From positions 1 to 64,000 of the forward strand of contig NZ_JAGGQW010000014.1 in the NCBI RefSeq assembly GCF_018613065.1: 64,000 bases of DNA, in the 5' to 3' direction. Positions within the stretch are counted from its first letter, which is position 1. The number at the start of each line of letters is the position of its first letter. The notes below the pieces were generated by a model, which made no database searches, was not told where the DNA came from, and saw only the letters and a program-made list of their open reading frames with translations. The position numbers were made by a program, and so were the translations under genes. This DNA comes from Bacillus sp. ISL-7. GTDB lineage: Bacteria; Bacillota; Bacilli; Bacillales_B; DSM-18226. Positions 1-10,109 of this stretch are shown here, in pieces.

Positions 1-24
1 TTTTGAGGGAATGATACCTCAAAA
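1..24 (+). other. Inverted repeat in the rRNA spacer before 5S
   Basis: A perfect 8-bp inverted repeat (TTTTGAGG at 1-8, CCTCAAAA at 17-24) lies directly before 5S rRNA. By position it is probably the 23S 3' processing stem or a 23S-5S spacer hairpin. The rest of the rRNA operon is outside the window, so this is inference. Confidence 0.45.
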
Positions 25-32
25 GAAAATAG

Positions 33-149
<117 letters not shown>

Positions 150-156
150 ACTATTT

Positions 157-188
157 AAAGGACAACCTGAAAAGGTTGTCCTTTTTGT
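157..188 (+). terminator. Rho-independent terminator of the rRNA operon
   Basis: A 12-bp perfect stem (AAAGGACAACCT / AGGTTGTCCTTT) with a GAAA loop is followed by a T-rich tract. It lies 8 nt after 5S rRNA. Confidence 0.9.
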
Positions 189-244
189 TATGGAGAGAAA
201 CTTGTTTGGTGTTAGATGTTTATTTTACCATGCAGGTTAACATG

Positions 245-355
245 TAAAATGCCTATTGTTAAGGATCCGAAGGACAAAATCCCACAAGTAAACAAGAGAA
301 ATGTCTATCGGAAAGGTTCCTAAAGACAAAACTCCATAAGTGAGCAGGAAAAAAG
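245..355. repeat. Two imperfect copies of a GGACAAA-type intergenic repeat
   Basis: This gene-free stretch between the 5S terminator and the mscS gene holds two imperfect units of about 50 nt. One is GGATCCGAAGGACAAAATCC followed by CACAAGTAAACAAGAGAAATG. The other is GGTTCCTAAAGACAAAACTCC followed by ATAAGTGAGCAGGA. A related unit, GGTTCATAAGGACAAAAATC, recurs at 34928-35032. I see no coding potential in it. Confidence 0.5.
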
Positions 356-433
356 TAAAATTATTTTTCCATCAATTGTTATTATCATCAAACATTGTAA
401 ACACTAAGTATGATTGGAAGACAAGTGGGTGAT

Positions 434-1294
434 ATGATGGATTGGATGGAATTCCTGCATCACAATAAACTGATAAGTATTCTAATAGCTGCTGTTATTG
501 CAAGGGTCATTGTTTTTATCATAAATAAAACAGTTCATAATTTCTTTCTAAAAACCCATTTCATTGAGGAACGAAAAGAGCAAACGATTGAAAGCATGAT
601 CCGCTCTTTAACAAAATACACAGTTACGATTAGTTTCATCTTTTTTGCGATATCCCAATACGTAAGTAATTTTGGAAGAATTCTTGCTGGAGCAGGGGTT
701 GTCGGGGTAATCGTTGGGTTTGGGGCGCAAAGCTTAATCAAAGATATTCTCTCAGGTATTTTCTTAATTTATGAAAAGCAGCTGCATAAAGGCGATTTTA
801 TCACAATCAATAATACCTTTAATGGAACGGTTGTGGATATAGGATTAAGGTTCTTAAAGATTAGAGAATGGAGTGGAAAGGTTTTAACGATAAGCAATGG
901 AGAAGTAAAACAGATTCACAACTTTAATATCGATCAAATGAGGGTGATTGAAAGAGTAGTGGTAAGCTATCGGGAAAATCCTGAAAGGGTGTTTGAAATT
1001 CTTGAAATTGCGTGTGAAAAAATAAATGAAGTACACAAACCATGTTTAAAGTTAGACCATTCCAATTGTGCGATAGAGCCGTTCAAAGTATATGGAATGA
1101 CTACGATAAATTCGGGTTATCGAGGGATAGAATACACAGTAACGGGTCTTGTGGATGATGCCTATTACTGGGATGCGGCAAAAGAAGCAAGAAGGATTAT
1201 TGCTCAAACCCTGTTTGATTACGAAATAAAGTTGGCAGAAGACACTATGTTATTAAGAGAGGTAGAAAATGCCTTACTTAGAGAGAGACATTAA
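434..1294 (+). CDS. MscS family mechanosensitive channel
   Basis: A small-conductance mechanosensitive channel protein of about 286 residues that opens under membrane tension to release solutes. Hydrophobic segments lie near residues 12-35 and 60-82. The glycine/alanine-rich pore helix follows at about 86-108 (AGAGVVGVIVGFGAQSLIKD), then the soluble beta and alpha/beta MscS domain (HKGDFITINN, GTVVDIGLRFLKIR). The size is close to B. subtilis YkuT, though I do not claim orthology. I chose ATG 434 (437 is equally possible) because GTGGGTGAT lies just upstream. The farther ATG at 410 has no ribosome site. It is monocistronic or co-transcribed with the NETI gene 21 nt downstream. Confidence 0.88.
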   Translation: MMDWMEFLHHNKLISILIAAVIARVIVFIINKTVHNFFLKTHFIEERKEQTIESMIRSLTKYTVTISFIFFAISQYVSNFGRILAGAGVVGVIVGFGAQSLIKDILSGIFLIYEKQLHKGDFITINNTFNGTVVDIGLRFLKIREWSGKVLTISNGEVKQIHNFNIDQMRVIERVVVSYRENPERVFEILEIACEKINEVHKPCLKLDHSNCAIEPFKVYGMTTINSGYRGIEYTVTGLVDDAYYWDAAKEARRIIAQTLFDYEIKLAEDTMLLREVENALLRERH

Positions 1295-1315
1295 AGGTGG
1301 AAAGAGAGGTAATTA

Positions 1316-1519
1316 GTGTCAATGGGTAAAAAGAAAATGCAATTTGAGGTACATGAAAACGAAAGTATTGAGGAATGCTTGAATAGAATGAAAACGTTGG
1401 GATATACGCCTGTACGCCGAACGGAGAAGCCAATTTTTCATGAAATAAAAAAAGGCAGCGAAACTATTTATGAACCTGTAGCACGCCAAATCATCTTTGA
1501 AGGCATATTAACAGAGTAA
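1316..1519 (+). CDS. NETI motif protein (YebG-like)
   Basis: A 67-residue cytoplasmic protein of the family named for an N-E-T/S-I motif, here NESIEECLNRMKTLGY at about residues 15-30. Function is unknown. In B. subtilis the equivalent gene, yebG, also lies directly upstream of purE, so the position supports the call. The GTG start at 1316 sits 6 nt after GAGAGGT; ATG 1322 is an alternative. The charged sequence has no membrane segment. Confidence 0.8.
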   Translation: MSMGKKKMQFEVHENESIEECLNRMKTLGYTPVRRTEKPIFHEIKKGSETIYEPVARQIIFEGILTE

Positions 1520-1563
1520 AACACGAACATTATAGTTCGATTTGAAAATAACGTTCGATTTAT
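1518..1563 (+). promoter_or_regulatory. Inverted PurR boxes (PurBoxes) of the pur operon
   Basis: CGAAC at 1524-1528 (in AAAACACGAACATT) and GTTCG at 1553-1557 (in ATAACGTTCGATTTAT) form two opposed PurBox cores with 24 nt between them. This is the architecture PurR uses upstream of B. subtilis pur operons, where PRPP releases the repressor. An additional GTTCGA at 1535-1540 lies between them. The boxes sit just upstream of the -35 hexamer. Confidence 0.8.
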
Positions 1564-1566
1564 GTG

Positions 1567-1595
1567 TTGACACCTTCCTGAGTTGATTGTACTAT
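1567..1595 (+). promoter_or_regulatory. Sigma-A promoter of the pur operon
   Basis: A consensus -35 TTGACA (1567-1572), a 17-nt spacer, and -10 TACTAT (1590-1595). Transcription should start near 1602, giving a leader of about 220 nt that contains the riboswitch. Confidence 0.8.
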
Positions 1596-1624
1596 ATAGG
1601 AGTGAATTAAACAATTTATCTTTA

Positions 1625-1695
1625 CCCTCGTATATCCATGGGGATATGGCCCATAAGTTTCTACCCAATAACCGTAAATTATTGGACTATGAGGG
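1625..1695 (+). ncRNA. Guanine-class purine riboswitch aptamer
   Basis: P1 is formed by CCCTCGTA (1625-1632) and TATGAGGG (1688-1695). The conserved L2 loop GATATGG, the J2/3 segment AAGTTTCTACC and L3 with CCGTAAA follow in order. The specificity position in J3/1 is C (1687, in GGACTATGAGGG), as in the guanine/hypoxanthine aptamer of B. subtilis xpt. The adenine class has U there. It should act as an OFF switch for the purine operon. Confidence 0.93.
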
Positions 1696-1705
1696 AAAGT
1701 CAATA

Positions 1706-1796
1706 TGTTCGGTAGATTAAGGGCTGGCCCCTTTCTATTGTTATGCCCGAACAAATGGCTTTCTCTTTCTTGAGAAGCTATTTGTTCGGGCTTTTT
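1706..1796 (+). terminator. Riboswitch expression platform: antiterminator and terminator
   Basis: The terminator stem is GCCCGAACAAATGGCTTTCTC (1745-1765) with GAGAAGCTATTTGTTCGGGC (1772-1791), followed by TTTTT. TGTTCGG at 1706-1712 is the exact complement of CCGAACA at 1747-1753 inside the terminator's left arm. It therefore forms a competing antiterminator, with an inner AAGGG/CCCTT stem. Guanine binding should favour the terminator. Confidence 0.88.
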
Positions 1797-1822
1797 ATTT
1801 AGGTAAAAAAGGAGGATTAGCG

Positions 1823-2311
1823 ATGTCCATTCTTGTTGGAGTTATCATGGGGAGTAAATCGGATTGGGAATCAATGAAATATACTTGTGAGGTTCTCGAC
1901 CAGTTAGAAATTGCTTATGAAAAAAAAGTGGTATCAGCCCATCGGACACCTGATTTGATGTTTACATATGCAAAGGAAGCCAGAGATAGAGGTTTAAAGG
2001 TGATTATTGCCGGAGCCGGAGGTGCGGCCCACCTTCCCGGAATGGTAGCTTCACAAACCATCTTGCCGGTCATCGGTGTTCCCGTACAAACACAGGCATT
2101 AAAGGGATTGGATTCTTTGCTGTCTATCGTCCAAATGCCGGGTGGTGTACCTGTAGCAACAGTAGCGATTGGCAAAGCGGGTGCAGTGAATGCCGGTTTA
2201 CTAGCTGCACAAATTTTAGCAACGGGAGACGCTGAATTAGCTGGAAAATTAGAAGCAAGAAGAGAAGCAACTAAACAAGAGGTACTGGAAAGTAGTGATC
2301 AACTTGTCTAA
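1823..2311 (+). CDS. purE: N5-carboxyaminoimidazole ribonucleotide mutase
   Basis: This 162-residue class I PurE converts N5-CAIR to CAIR in purine synthesis, working after PurK. Visible features are the N-terminal MGSKSDWE loop (9-16), SAHRTPD (38-44) with the catalytic His at about 40, and the [11 protein letters not shown] phosphate-binding loop (64-74). It is the first gene of the operon. ATG 1823 follows GGAGG at 1811-1815. Its end overlaps the purK start by 17 nt, which suggests translational coupling. Confidence 0.97.
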   Translation: MSILVGVIMGSKSDWESMKYTCEVLDQLEIAYEKKVVSAHRTPDLMFTYAKEARDRGLKVIIAGAGGAAHLPGMVASQTILPVIGVPVQTQALKGLDSLLSIVQMPGGVPVATVAIGKAGAVNAGLLAAQILATGDAELAGKLEARREATKQEVLESSDQLV

Positions 2312-3452
2312 CAAAACGATTTTACCAGGAGCAACGATAGGAATTATCGGCGGCGGCCAACTTGGTCGTATGATGGCTCTAGCGGCAAAGGCTCAAGGCT
2401 TTCGAATTGCGGTATTAGAACCGACGGCAGATTCTCCGTGCGGACAAGTCGCAGATATTGAAGTCATTGGGGCTTATGATGATCGCAAAGCCATCGGTAA
2501 ATTAGCAGAAGTTAGTGATGTCATCACATATGAATTTGAAAACATTGATGCAGATACATTAGACTGGTTATGTGATCAAGCTTATGTGCCGCAAGGGCCG
2601 CGGCTGTTAACGGTCACGCAGGACAGGATTAAGGAGAAAGCAGCCATCCAACAAGCTGGGGTGGATGTTGCACCATATGAAGTAGTTAACAGCATAGAGG
2701 ATTTATTTTTAAAAATTAACACCATCGGTTACCCGGCTGTCCTGAAAACGGCAAGAGGCGGTTATGACGGAAAAGGCCAGCTGGTGATTAGGGAACCTCA
2801 GGATTTATCAAAAGCGGAACCCCTTCTAAAACATGGTGCCTGTGTAGTAGAAAAATGGATTCCCTTTGAAAAAGAGATATCTGTGGTTGTGACACGAAAG
2901 CTTGATGGTGAAACGACATTTTTTCCAGTCGCTGAAAACATTCATGAAGAAAATATTTTAGATACGACGATTGTTCCTGCACGAATTTCACAAGTTTTAC
3001 AAAGAGAAGCTATTCAACTGGCAAAGAAGCTGGCCGATTCGTTACAATTGGTCGGGACGCTTGCTGTCGAAATGTTTTTGACTAGTGATGGAACCATTTA
3101 TATTAATGAATTGGCGCCAAGGCCGCATAATTCTGGCCATTTCACAATTGAAGCTTGTGAAACGTCACAGTTCGAGCAGCATATCCGTGCGATCTGTAAT
3201 TGGCCGCTAGGGAGAACGGGGCTATTAAAACCGGCTGTTATGGTTAACCTATTAGGAGAGCATCTTGAAAACCTATATGAGGAAATTCCGACTTTGAATG
3301 ACTGGAAGATTCATTTATATGGAAAAAAAGAACCAAAAATCAAACGGAAAATGGGCCATGTGACGATTTTGCGAGAGAGTGTCGAAGCGGCTCTTGCGGA
3401 AATTAATGAAAGCAGCATCTGGAAAAAAACAAAAGAAAAGATCGGGGGATAA
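2295..3452 (+). CDS. purK: N5-carboxyaminoimidazole ribonucleotide synthetase
   Basis: A 385-residue ATP-grasp enzyme that makes N5-CAIR from AIR, ATP and bicarbonate. The N-terminal glycine loop [12 protein letters not shown] is at about 16-27. The ATP-grasp core includes [12 protein letters not shown] and the late metal/ATP motif [13 protein letters not shown] near residue 270. The length is normal. The GTG start at 2295 overlaps purE. TTG 2304 is a possible alternative that would remove three residues and align better with some homologues. Confidence 0.96.
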   Translation: MINLSNKTILPGATIGIIGGGQLGRMMALAAKAQGFRIAVLEPTADSPCGQVADIEVIGAYDDRKAIGKLAEVSDVITYEFENIDADTLDWLCDQAYVPQGPRLLTVTQDRIKEKAAIQQAGVDVAPYEVVNSIEDLFLKINTIGYPAVLKTARGGYDGKGQLVIREPQDLSKAEPLLKHGACVVEKWIPFEKEISVVVTRKLDGETTFFPVAENIHEENILDTTIVPARISQVLQREAIQLAKKLADSLQLVGTLAVEMFLTSDGTIYINELAPRPHNSGHFTIEACETSQFEQHIRAICNWPLGRTGLLKPAVMVNLLGEHLENLYEEIPTLNDWKIHLYGKKEPKIKRKMGHVTILRESVEAALAEINESSIWKKTKEKIGG

Positions 3453-3455
3453 AAC

Positions 3456-4754
3456 ATGATTGATCGTTATACTAGACCGGAAATGGGAGCTATTTGGACA
3501 GAGGAAAACCGCTTTAATGCTTGGCTTGAGGTGGAAATCCTTGCATGTGAAGCATGGGCGGAACTTGGGGATATTCCAAAGGAAGATGTTAAGAAACTTC
3601 GTGAAAATGCCTCTTTTAATATTGACCGCATTAAGGAGATCGAAGAGGAAACACGGCACGATGTGGTTGCCTTTACCCGAGCTGTCTCTGAAACATTAGG
3701 GGAAGAGCGGAAATGGGTCCATTACGGCCTAACTTCAACAGATGTGGTTGATACGGCCCTTTCTTATTTATTAAAGCAGGCCAATGCGATTTTACAAAAA
3801 GACTTAGAAAACTTTGTTGAGATATTAAAAAATAAAGCCAAGGAACATAAATTAACGGTAATGATGGGACGGACGCACGGAGTTCATGCGGAGCCGACCA
3901 CATTTGGTTTAAAGCTTGCCCTTTGGTATGAAGAAATGAAACGGAACTTGGAGCGCTTTAGACAAGCGGCCGAGGGTATCGAGTTCGGAAAGATTTCAGG
4001 TGCGGTGGGGACATACGCGAATATTAATCCGTTTGTAGAACAGTATGTTTGTGAAAAATTAGGGTTGCAACGGGCGCCGATTTCGACGCAAACCTTGCAG
4101 CGCGACCGCCATGCCCACTACATGTCGACGCTTGCTTTGATTGCAACTTCTATTGAGAAATTCGCTGTTGAGGTTCGCGGACTGCAAAAGAGTGAAACTC
4201 GTGAGGTAGAAGAGTTTTTTGCAAAGGGACAAAAGGGATCTTCAGCAATGCCACATAAACGAAATCCAATAGGTTCGGAAAATATGACCGGTTTAGCCCG
4301 CGTGATTCGTGGCTATATGATGACGGCTTACGAAAATGTACCGCTTTGGCATGAACGTGATATCTCTCACTCATCTGCGGAACGGATCATTTTGCCAGAT
4401 GCCACGATTGCTTTGAATTATATGTTGAACCGCTTTGGAAACATTGTGAAGAACCTAACTGTTTATCCGGAGAATATGAAGCGCAACATGGATCGTACCC
4501 TCGGGTTAATTTATTCCCAACGTGTGTTGCTTGCGCTGATTGATAAGGGGTTATCTCGCGAAGAAGCCTATGACACAGTACAGCCAAAGGCGATGGAAGC
4601 ATGGGAGAAACAAGTTCCTTTCCGCAGCTTAATTGAAGCAGAGGATAAAATTACTTCGCTGCTATCCAGTGCTGAAATTGCCGATTGTTTTGATTATAGC
4701 TATCATCTGCAACATGTAGATACAATTTTTGACCGCTTAGGGTTGAATGAGTAA
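3456..4754 (+). CDS. purB: Adenylosuccinate lyase
   Basis: This 432-residue fumarase/aspartase-superfamily enzyme catalyses two steps: SAICAR to AICAR, and adenylosuccinate to [12 protein letters not shown] and [14 protein letters not shown] (about 138-151) carry active-site residues. The superfamily signature [11 protein letters not shown] lies near 261-271. It starts 3 nt after purK. It is followed by a 102-nt gap with a strong hairpin, the largest spacer inside the operon. Confidence 0.97.
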   Translation: MIDRYTRPEMGAIWTEENRFNAWLEVEILACEAWAELGDIPKEDVKKLRENASFNIDRIKEIEEETRHDVVAFTRAVSETLGEERKWVHYGLTSTDVVDTALSYLLKQANAILQKDLENFVEILKNKAKEHKLTVMMGRTHGVHAEPTTFGLKLALWYEEMKRNLERFRQAAEGIEFGKISGAVGTYANINPFVEQYVCEKLGLQRAPISTQTLQRDRHAHYMSTLALIATSIEKFAVEVRGLQKSETREVEEFFAKGQKGSSAMPHKRNPIGSENMTGLARVIRGYMMTAYENVPLWHERDISHSSAERIILPDATIALNYMLNRFGNIVKNLTVYPENMKRNMDRTLGLIYSQRVLLALIDKGLSREEAYDTVQPKAMEAWEKQVPFRSLIEAEDKITSLLSSAEIADCFDYSYHLQHVDTIFDRLGLNE

Positions 4755-4780
4755 AAGGACATGTGACTAAAACATAAAAA

Positions 4781-4811
4781 GGCGAGAGCTGGGGCACCCA
4801 TGCCTCTCGCC
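4781..4811 (+). other. Hairpin between purB and purC
   Basis: The 8-bp stem GGCGAGAG (4781-4788) / CTCTCGCC (4804-4811), with an inner TGGG/CCCA helix, has no T-run on the plus strand. It may therefore be an mRNA stability or processing element rather than a terminator. Read on the minus strand it is followed by TTTTTATG, but no minus-strand gene needs a terminator here. Confidence 0.6.
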
Positions 4812-4856
4812 TAGTATGAAGATTCCCAATATTGCAATATAGGAGGCGTTTCTACA

Positions 4857-5570
4857 ATGAAAAAACCTTTATACGAAGGAAAAGCGAAACGAATTTATGC
4901 AACAGACGACGAACAGATTGTTTTGGTTGAGTATAAGGATTCAGCAACTGCTTATAACGGACAAAAGAAGGCTGACATCACAGGAAAAGGCCGTTTAAAT
5001 AACGAGATTACTAGTTTGTTATTTTTAAAACTTAAAGAACAGGGAATTGAATCCCACTTTATCGAGCGTATATCTGAAATAGAACAATTGGTGAAAAAAG
5101 TAACCATCATTCCGCTTGAAGTAGTTGTCCGAAATATTGCGGCAGGAAGCCTTGCCAATAGATTGGGAATCGAAGAGGGCCGCGAGTTATCGACGCCGAT
5201 TGTTGAGTTTTACCTGAAAAACGATGAACTTGGAGATCCGCTTGTAACATTAGATCACATCCTTGAACTGCAAGTTGCAACTGAAGAGGATGCAGCAATT
5301 TTACGAGAAAAAGCACTCCAAATTAATACAGTTTTATCAAGCTTCTTCAATGAACTTGGCATACGTCTCATCGATTTTAAACTAGAGTTTGGAAAAGACA
5401 AGGACGGTCAAATATTACTTGCCGATGAAATTTCCCCCGACACCTGCAGGCTATGGGATAAAGAAACCAATGAAAAGCTCGATAAGGATGTATTCCGTCG
5501 TGATTTAGGAAGTTTAACAGATGCTTACGAAAATATTTTAGCGAGATTGGGAGGACGTCAGCATGTATAA
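4857..5570 (+). CDS. purC: Phosphoribosylaminoimidazole-succinocarboxamide synthase
   Basis: A 237-residue SAICAR synthetase that joins CAIR and aspartate using ATP. GKAKRIY (8-14), the signature PLEVVVRNIAAGS (about 86-98) and DEISPDTCRLWD (about 190-201) are clear. The start follows TAGGAGGCG. Its last codons overlap purS by 8 nt. Confidence 0.97.
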   Translation: MKKPLYEGKAKRIYATDDEQIVLVEYKDSATAYNGQKKADITGKGRLNNEITSLLFLKLKEQGIESHFIERISEIEQLVKKVTIIPLEVVVRNIAAGSLANRLGIEEGRELSTPIVEFYLKNDELGDPLVTLDHILELQVATEEDAAILREKALQINTVLSSFFNELGIRLIDFKLEFGKDKDGQILLADEISPDTCRLWDKETNEKLDKDVFRRDLGSLTDAYENILARLGGRQHV

Positions 5571-5817
5571 AGTAAAGGTATTTGTCACGTTAAGAGAAAG
5601 TGTATTAGACCCACAGGGGAAAGCAGTAACCAACTCTTTACATTCTCTAAACTATAAGGAAGTAGCCGATGTCCGAATCGGTAAATTTATGGAGTTAACG
5701 ATTGAAAAATCAGATCGGGATATTAATGAAGTGATCAATGAAATCTGTACCAATCTTTTAGCTAATCCGGTCATTGAAGATTACCGTTACGAAGTAGAGG
5801 AGTGTGTTACTCTGTGA
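5563..5817 (+). CDS. purS: Phosphoribosylformylglycinamidine synthase subunit PurS
   Basis: A small 84-residue subunit of the three-part FGAM synthase (PurS-PurQ-PurL) of Gram-positive bacteria. PurS dimers bridge PurL and PurQ and help channel ammonia. It begins [19 protein letters not shown], the usual first strand of the family. It overlaps purC upstream. Its TGA overlaps the purQ GTG (GTGA), so translation of the complex is probably coupled. Confidence 0.96.
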   Translation: MYKVKVFVTLRESVLDPQGKAVTNSLHSLNYKEVADVRIGKFMELTIEKSDRDINEVINEICTNLLANPVIEDYRYEVEECVTL

Positions 5818-6497
5818 AATTTGCAGTCATCGTCTTCCCAGGATCAAATTGTGACGTTGATATGTTCCATGCCATTCAAGATGAACTTGGAGAGCAAGTT
5901 GAATATGTTTGGCATGATTCTGAAAGCTTAGAAGAATTTGATGGAATTTTACTTCCAGGCGGCTTTTCTTATGGTGACTATTTGCGCACTGGAGCTATTG
6001 CTAGATTTAGTAATGTTATGAAAGAAGTCATCAAAGCGGCAGAAGCAGGAAAGCCGGTTCTTGGAGTATGTAACGGATTTCAAATTCTGCTCGAAGCAGG
6101 GTTACTTCCAGGGGCTATGAGACGAAACGAAAGCCTCTCATTTATTTGTAAGCCTGTTGAGTTAAAAGTAGAAAACAATCAGACGATGTTTACGTCTGAA
6201 TACAGCAAAGGGGAATCAATTGTTGTCCCTGTTGCGCACGGTGAAGGAAATTACTATTGTGACGAGGAAACACTTGCGAAGCTGAAAGAAAATAATCAAA
6301 TTGTTTTTACCTATAATCAGAATCCGAACGGTAGTCTTGCTGATATCGCTGGAATTACCAATGAAAAAGGAAATGTTCTTGGGATGATGCCACACCCGGA
6401 AAGAGCAGTAGATGAACTATTAGGCGGCGCCGATGGACTGAAAATGTTCCAATCGATTGTAAAAGCTTGGAGGGAAGCACATGTTGTCAACGCTTGA
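5814..6497 (+). CDS. purQ: Phosphoribosylformylglycinamidine synthase, glutaminase subunit PurQ
   Basis: A class I glutamine amidotransferase of 227 residues that feeds ammonia to PurL. The nucleophile is Cys86 in GVCNGFQ, and His194/Glu196 are in [21 protein letters not shown] carries the oxyanion region. I chose GTG 5814 over GTG 5802 because it begins [12 protein letters not shown] like the family and has a proper distance from AGAGGAG. It overlaps purL by 17 nt. Confidence 0.96.
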   Translation: MKFAVIVFPGSNCDVDMFHAIQDELGEQVEYVWHDSESLEEFDGILLPGGFSYGDYLRTGAIARFSNVMKEVIKAAEAGKPVLGVCNGFQILLEAGLLPGAMRRNESLSFICKPVELKVENNQTMFTSEYSKGESIVVPVAHGEGNYYCDEETLAKLKENNQIVFTYNQNPNGSLADIAGITNEKGNVLGMMPHPERAVDELLGGADGLKMFQSIVKAWREAHVVNA

Positions 6498-8706
6498 ACC
6501 AAATCCTAACCAGATCATAGCAGAAAAAATATATCAGCAAATGGGTTTGTCCGACGAAGAATTTGCAATGGTTGAAAACATTCTTGGACGTACACCGAAT
6601 TATACCGAAACAGGTTTATTTTCCGTCATGTGGTCGGAACATTGCAGCTACAAAAATTCGAAGCCGATTCTTAGAAAGTTCCCGATTACAGGGGAACGAG
6701 TTTTACAAGGACCTGGTGAAGGTGCGGGTATCGTCGATATCGGCGATGAACAGGCTGTTGTTTTTAAAATAGAAAGTCATAATCACCCATCAGCTATTGA
6801 ACCATATCAAGGAGCAGCAACCGGCGTAGGCGGTATTATTCGCGATGTTTTTTCGATGGGAGCAAGACCAATCGCTATGTTAAACTCGCTTCGCTTTGGT
6901 GAACTGGACTCCGCCCGGGTACGCTATTTATTTAAAGAGGTCGTTGCAGGGATTGCCGGCTATGGCAACTGTATTGGAATTCCAACAGTTGGCGGCGAAA
7001 TCCAATTCGACCCTTGCTATGAAGGAAATCCGTTAGTCAATGCCATGTGTGTTGGACTAATTGACCATAAGGACATTAAAAAAGGGCAAGCACATGGTGA
7101 AGGCAATACTGTTATGTATGTTGGGGCTAAAACTGGCCGAGACGGAATTCATGGTGCAACCTTTGCTTCCGAGGAATTAACGGAACAATCCAATGAGGAT
7201 CGTCCTGCAGTTCAAGTAGGCGATCCATTTATGGAAAAATTACTGCTTGAAGCTTGCTTAGAATTAATTCATTTTGATGCACTTGTTGGCATTCAGGACA
7301 TGGGTGCAGCGGGACTTGTCAGCTCATCTGCGGAAATGGCCAGTAAAGCAGGCATGGGAATTGAAATGAATTTAGACTTGGTTCCACAGCGGGAAACAGG
7401 GATGTCTGCTTACGAAATGATGTTATCTGAATCCCAAGAACGGATGCTCATCGTTGTGAAAAAAGGTAGAGAACAAGAAATCGTCGAGCTTTTTGAAAAA
7501 TACGGACTTGAGGCAGTTGGTATCGGGACAGTAACTAGCGATAAACAGCTTCGTCTCATTCATAACGGGGAAATCGTTGCGGACGTTCCGGCTGATGCGT
7601 TAGCGGAAGATGCACCGGTTTACCAAAAACCGTCAAAAGAACCAAGCTATTTTAAAGAGTTCCAAGCGATGGAGAACGAAATTCCACAGGTAGATGATGT
7701 GAAAGAAACGCTTTTACAAATTTTACGTCAGCCAACTGTTGCAAGTAAGGAATGGGTGTATGAGCAGTACGATTACATGGTGCGTACCAATACAGTCGTT
7801 TCCCCAGGATCAGATGCTGCCGTTGTTAGAATTCGTGGAACAAGGAAAGCATTAGCGATGACAACGGATTGTAATTCCCGCTATGTCTATTTAGATCCAG
7901 AAATGGGTGGGAAGATCGCCGTGGCAGAAGCAGCCCGCAATATTATTTGTTCTGGTGCGGAACCATTAGCGATTACAGACAACCTAAATTTCGGAAACCC
8001 GGAAAAACCAGAAGTGTTCTGGCAGATTGAAAAAGCTGCTGATGGCATGAGCGAAGCCTGCCGTGTTCTTGAGACACCGGTAATTGGTGGAAACGTCTCT
8101 TTATATAACGAAACAAGTGGAACAGCGATCTATCCAACACCAGTCGTCGGGATGGTTGGTTTAGTAACCGATATTGATCATATTACGACACAGCACTTTA
8201 AAAATAGCGGCAACCTTATTTATTTAGTCGGGGAGACAAAGGATGAATTCGGCGGCAGTGAACTGCAAAAGCTTCTGAACGGAAAGGTGTTCGGTAAAGC
8301 CCCTGAATTAAATATAACGATTGAAAAAGAAAGACAGAATCAGGTCCTAGCTGCGATTCGTGCAGGATTGGTTCAATCAGCTCATGACCTATCAGAAGGC
8401 GGTTTAGCCGTCGGGTTAGCTGAATGTCTTTTTGCGAATGAAAAGCTTGGAGCGGAAGTAGAAATAGCGGGGAACCTAGTTTCTGCCTTATTCAGTGAAA
8501 CACAATCTCGTTTCCTTTTGTCGGTAAAAGAAGAAGATAAGCTTGAATTTGAAAGCTTAGTAGACGCAGTACAAATCGGTTTAGTGAATGATACAGCTAA
8601 ATTGCAAATCACAATGGGTGAGTCAACTGTACTTGAAGCTTCAATTGAAGAATTAAAAGATGCCTGGAAAGGGGCGATCCCATGTTACCTGAAATCAAGG
8701 GATTAA
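6481..8706 (+). CDS. purL: Phosphoribosylformylglycinamidine synthase subunit PurL
   Basis: The 741-residue small-type PurL synthetase subunit, which converts FGAR to FGAM using ATP and ammonia from PurQ. The catalytic-site motif [12 protein letters not shown] (about 50-61), the nucleotide loop [21 protein letters not shown] and the second AIRS-like half ([10 protein letters not shown]) are all present. The start follows TTGGAGGGAAG. It overlaps purQ upstream and purF downstream by 25 nt. Confidence 0.97.
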   Translation: MLSTLEPNPNQIIAEKIYQQMGLSDEEFAMVENILGRTPNYTETGLFSVMWSEHCSYKNSKPILRKFPITGERVLQGPGEGAGIVDIGDEQAVVFKIESHNHPSAIEPYQGAATGVGGIIRDVFSMGARPIAMLNSLRFGELDSARVRYLFKEVVAGIAGYGNCIGIPTVGGEIQFDPCYEGNPLVNAMCVGLIDHKDIKKGQAHGEGNTVMYVGAKTGRDGIHGATFASEELTEQSNEDRPAVQVGDPFMEKLLLEACLELIHFDALVGIQDMGAAGLVSSSAEMASKAGMGIEMNLDLVPQRETGMSAYEMMLSESQERMLIVVKKGREQEIVELFEKYGLEAVGIGTVTSDKQLRLIHNGEIVADVPADALAEDAPVYQKPSKEPSYFKEFQAMENEIPQVDDVKETLLQILRQPTVASKEWVYEQYDYMVRTNTVVSPGSDAAVVRIRGTRKALAMTTDCNSRYVYLDPEMGGKIAVAEAARNIICSGAEPLAITDNLNFGNPEKPEVFWQIEKAADGMSEACRVLETPVIGGNVSLYNETSGTAIYPTPVVGMVGLVTDIDHITTQHFKNSGNLIYLVGETKDEFGGSELQKLLNGKVFGKAPELNITIEKERQNQVLAAIRAGLVQSAHDLSEGGLAVGLAECLFANEKLGAEVEIAGNLVSALFSETQSRFLLSVKEEDKLEFESLVDAVQIGLVNDTAKLQITMGESTVLEASIEELKDAWKGAIPCYLKSRD

Positions 8707-10094
8707 ATGAAGAGTGTGGAATTTTTGGGGTTTGGGGACATGTAGACGCAGCACAACTTACCTATTACGGACTTCACAGCCTGCAGCATCGCGGCCAGGA
8801 AGGAACAGGCATTGTTGTATCTGATGGAAGTAAGTTAAAAGGCGTAAAGGGAGAAGGGCTCGTGTCCGAAATCTTTACGGCTAGTGCCATGAAGGAACTA
8901 ACAGGTACTGCAGCGATTGGACACGTTCGGTATGCAACAGCAGGCGGCGGCGGGTACGAAAATGTTCAGCCGCTCTTGTTTCATTCACAAATGGGAAGTC
9001 TTGCCCTTGCACATAATGGCAACCTAGTTAATGTGAACTCATTAAAACATCAGCTTGAGGCTCAAGGGAGCATTTTTCAAACAAGCTCTGATACCGAGGT
9101 ATTAGCTCACTTAATGAAGAGAAGCGGCTATACTGATTCAAGGGACCGTGCCAAAAACGCGCTCTCGATGTTAAAAGGGGCGTATGCCTACCTTATCATG
9201 ACAGAAAACGAATTAATGGTGGCTCTTGATCCGCACGGCTTAAGACCTCTTTCGCTTGGATGCCTTGGTGATGCCTATATTGTTGCATCAGAAACCTGTG
9301 CTTTTGATGTAGTAGGTGCGGAATATATTCGCGATATTCGCCCCGGGGAACTATTAATTATCAATGATGAGGGGATAACTTCTGAACAATTCGCTGTAAG
9401 TACAACGAAAGCTATTTGTACGATGGAATATATTTATTTTTCAAGACCGGACAGTAACATTCAAGGAATCAACGTTCATACCGCCCGTAAAAACCTCGGG
9501 AAAAGAATGGCAGTAGAAGCCCCGTTTGAGGCGGATGTCGTCACAGGTGTACCGGATTCTAGTATTTCAGCTGCGATTGGGTATGCGGAAGCAACGGGAA
9601 TTCCCTATGAAATGGGATTAGTCAAAAACCGCTATGTCGGAAGGACGTTCATCCAGCCTTCTCAATCGTTACGAGAGCAAGGGGTAAAAATGAAGCTTTC
9701 TCCTGTACGTGGCGTAGTAGAAGGAAAGAGAGTCGTGATGGTGGACGATTCGATTGTTCGAGGAACAACAAGCAGGCGGATTGTCACGATGCTAAAAGAC
9801 GCAGGAGCAACAGAGGTTCACGTGGTCATTACCTCTCCTCCGATTAAAAATCCGTGCTTCTATGGAATTGATACCTCGACAAAAGAAGAATTGATTGCCT
9901 CTGATAAATCGATCGAAGAAATGAGAGAACTGATTGGTGCGGACACGCTAACGTTTATTAGCGTGGAGGGAATGATCGAAGCGATTGGTAGAAAAGATGG
10001 GGACGGCACAAGCGGTTATTGCCTTGGCTGTTTTACCGGAAATTACCCAACCGAAATTTACCCTGACACACTCCAATATTATTACCAAAAGTAG
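8682..10094 (+). CDS. purF: Amidophosphoribosyltransferase
   Basis: The committed enzyme of purine synthesis (PRPP plus glutamine to phosphoribosylamine), 470 residues. An 11-residue propeptide ([11 protein letters not shown]) precedes the nucleophile Cys12. The N-terminal half is the Ntn glutaminase. The PRPP loop [13 protein letters not shown] lies near 352-364. Cys246, Cys392, Cys447 and Cys450 fit the four ligands of the oxygen-sensitive 4Fe-4S cluster known in B. subtilis PurF. It overlaps purL. Confidence 0.97.
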   Translation: MLPEIKGLNEECGIFGVWGHVDAAQLTYYGLHSLQHRGQEGTGIVVSDGSKLKGVKGEGLVSEIFTASAMKELTGTAAIGHVRYATAGGGGYENVQPLLFHSQMGSLALAHNGNLVNVNSLKHQLEAQGSIFQTSSDTEVLAHLMKRSGYTDSRDRAKNALSMLKGAYAYLIMTENELMVALDPHGLRPLSLGCLGDAYIVASETCAFDVVGAEYIRDIRPGELLIINDEGITSEQFAVSTTKAICTMEYIYFSRPDSNIQGINVHTARKNLGKRMAVEAPFEADVVTGVPDSSISAAIGYAEATGIPYEMGLVKNRYVGRTFIQPSQSLREQGVKMKLSPVRGVVEGKRVVMVDDSIVRGTTSRRIVTMLKDAGATEVHVVITSPPIKNPCFYGIDTSTKEELIASDKSIEEMRELIGADTLTFISVEGMIEAIGRKDGDGTSGYCLGCFTGNYPTEIYPDTLQYYYQK

Positions 10095-10109
10095 AATGGG
10101 GCGAGCAGC

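Noticed and set aside
410..433. Upstream ATG start for the MscS gene
   Set aside because: No ribosome site precedes it; the ATGs at 434/437 have GTGGGTGAT.
4781..4811. Intrinsic terminator after purB
   Set aside because: No T-run follows on the plus strand and the operon continues with purC.
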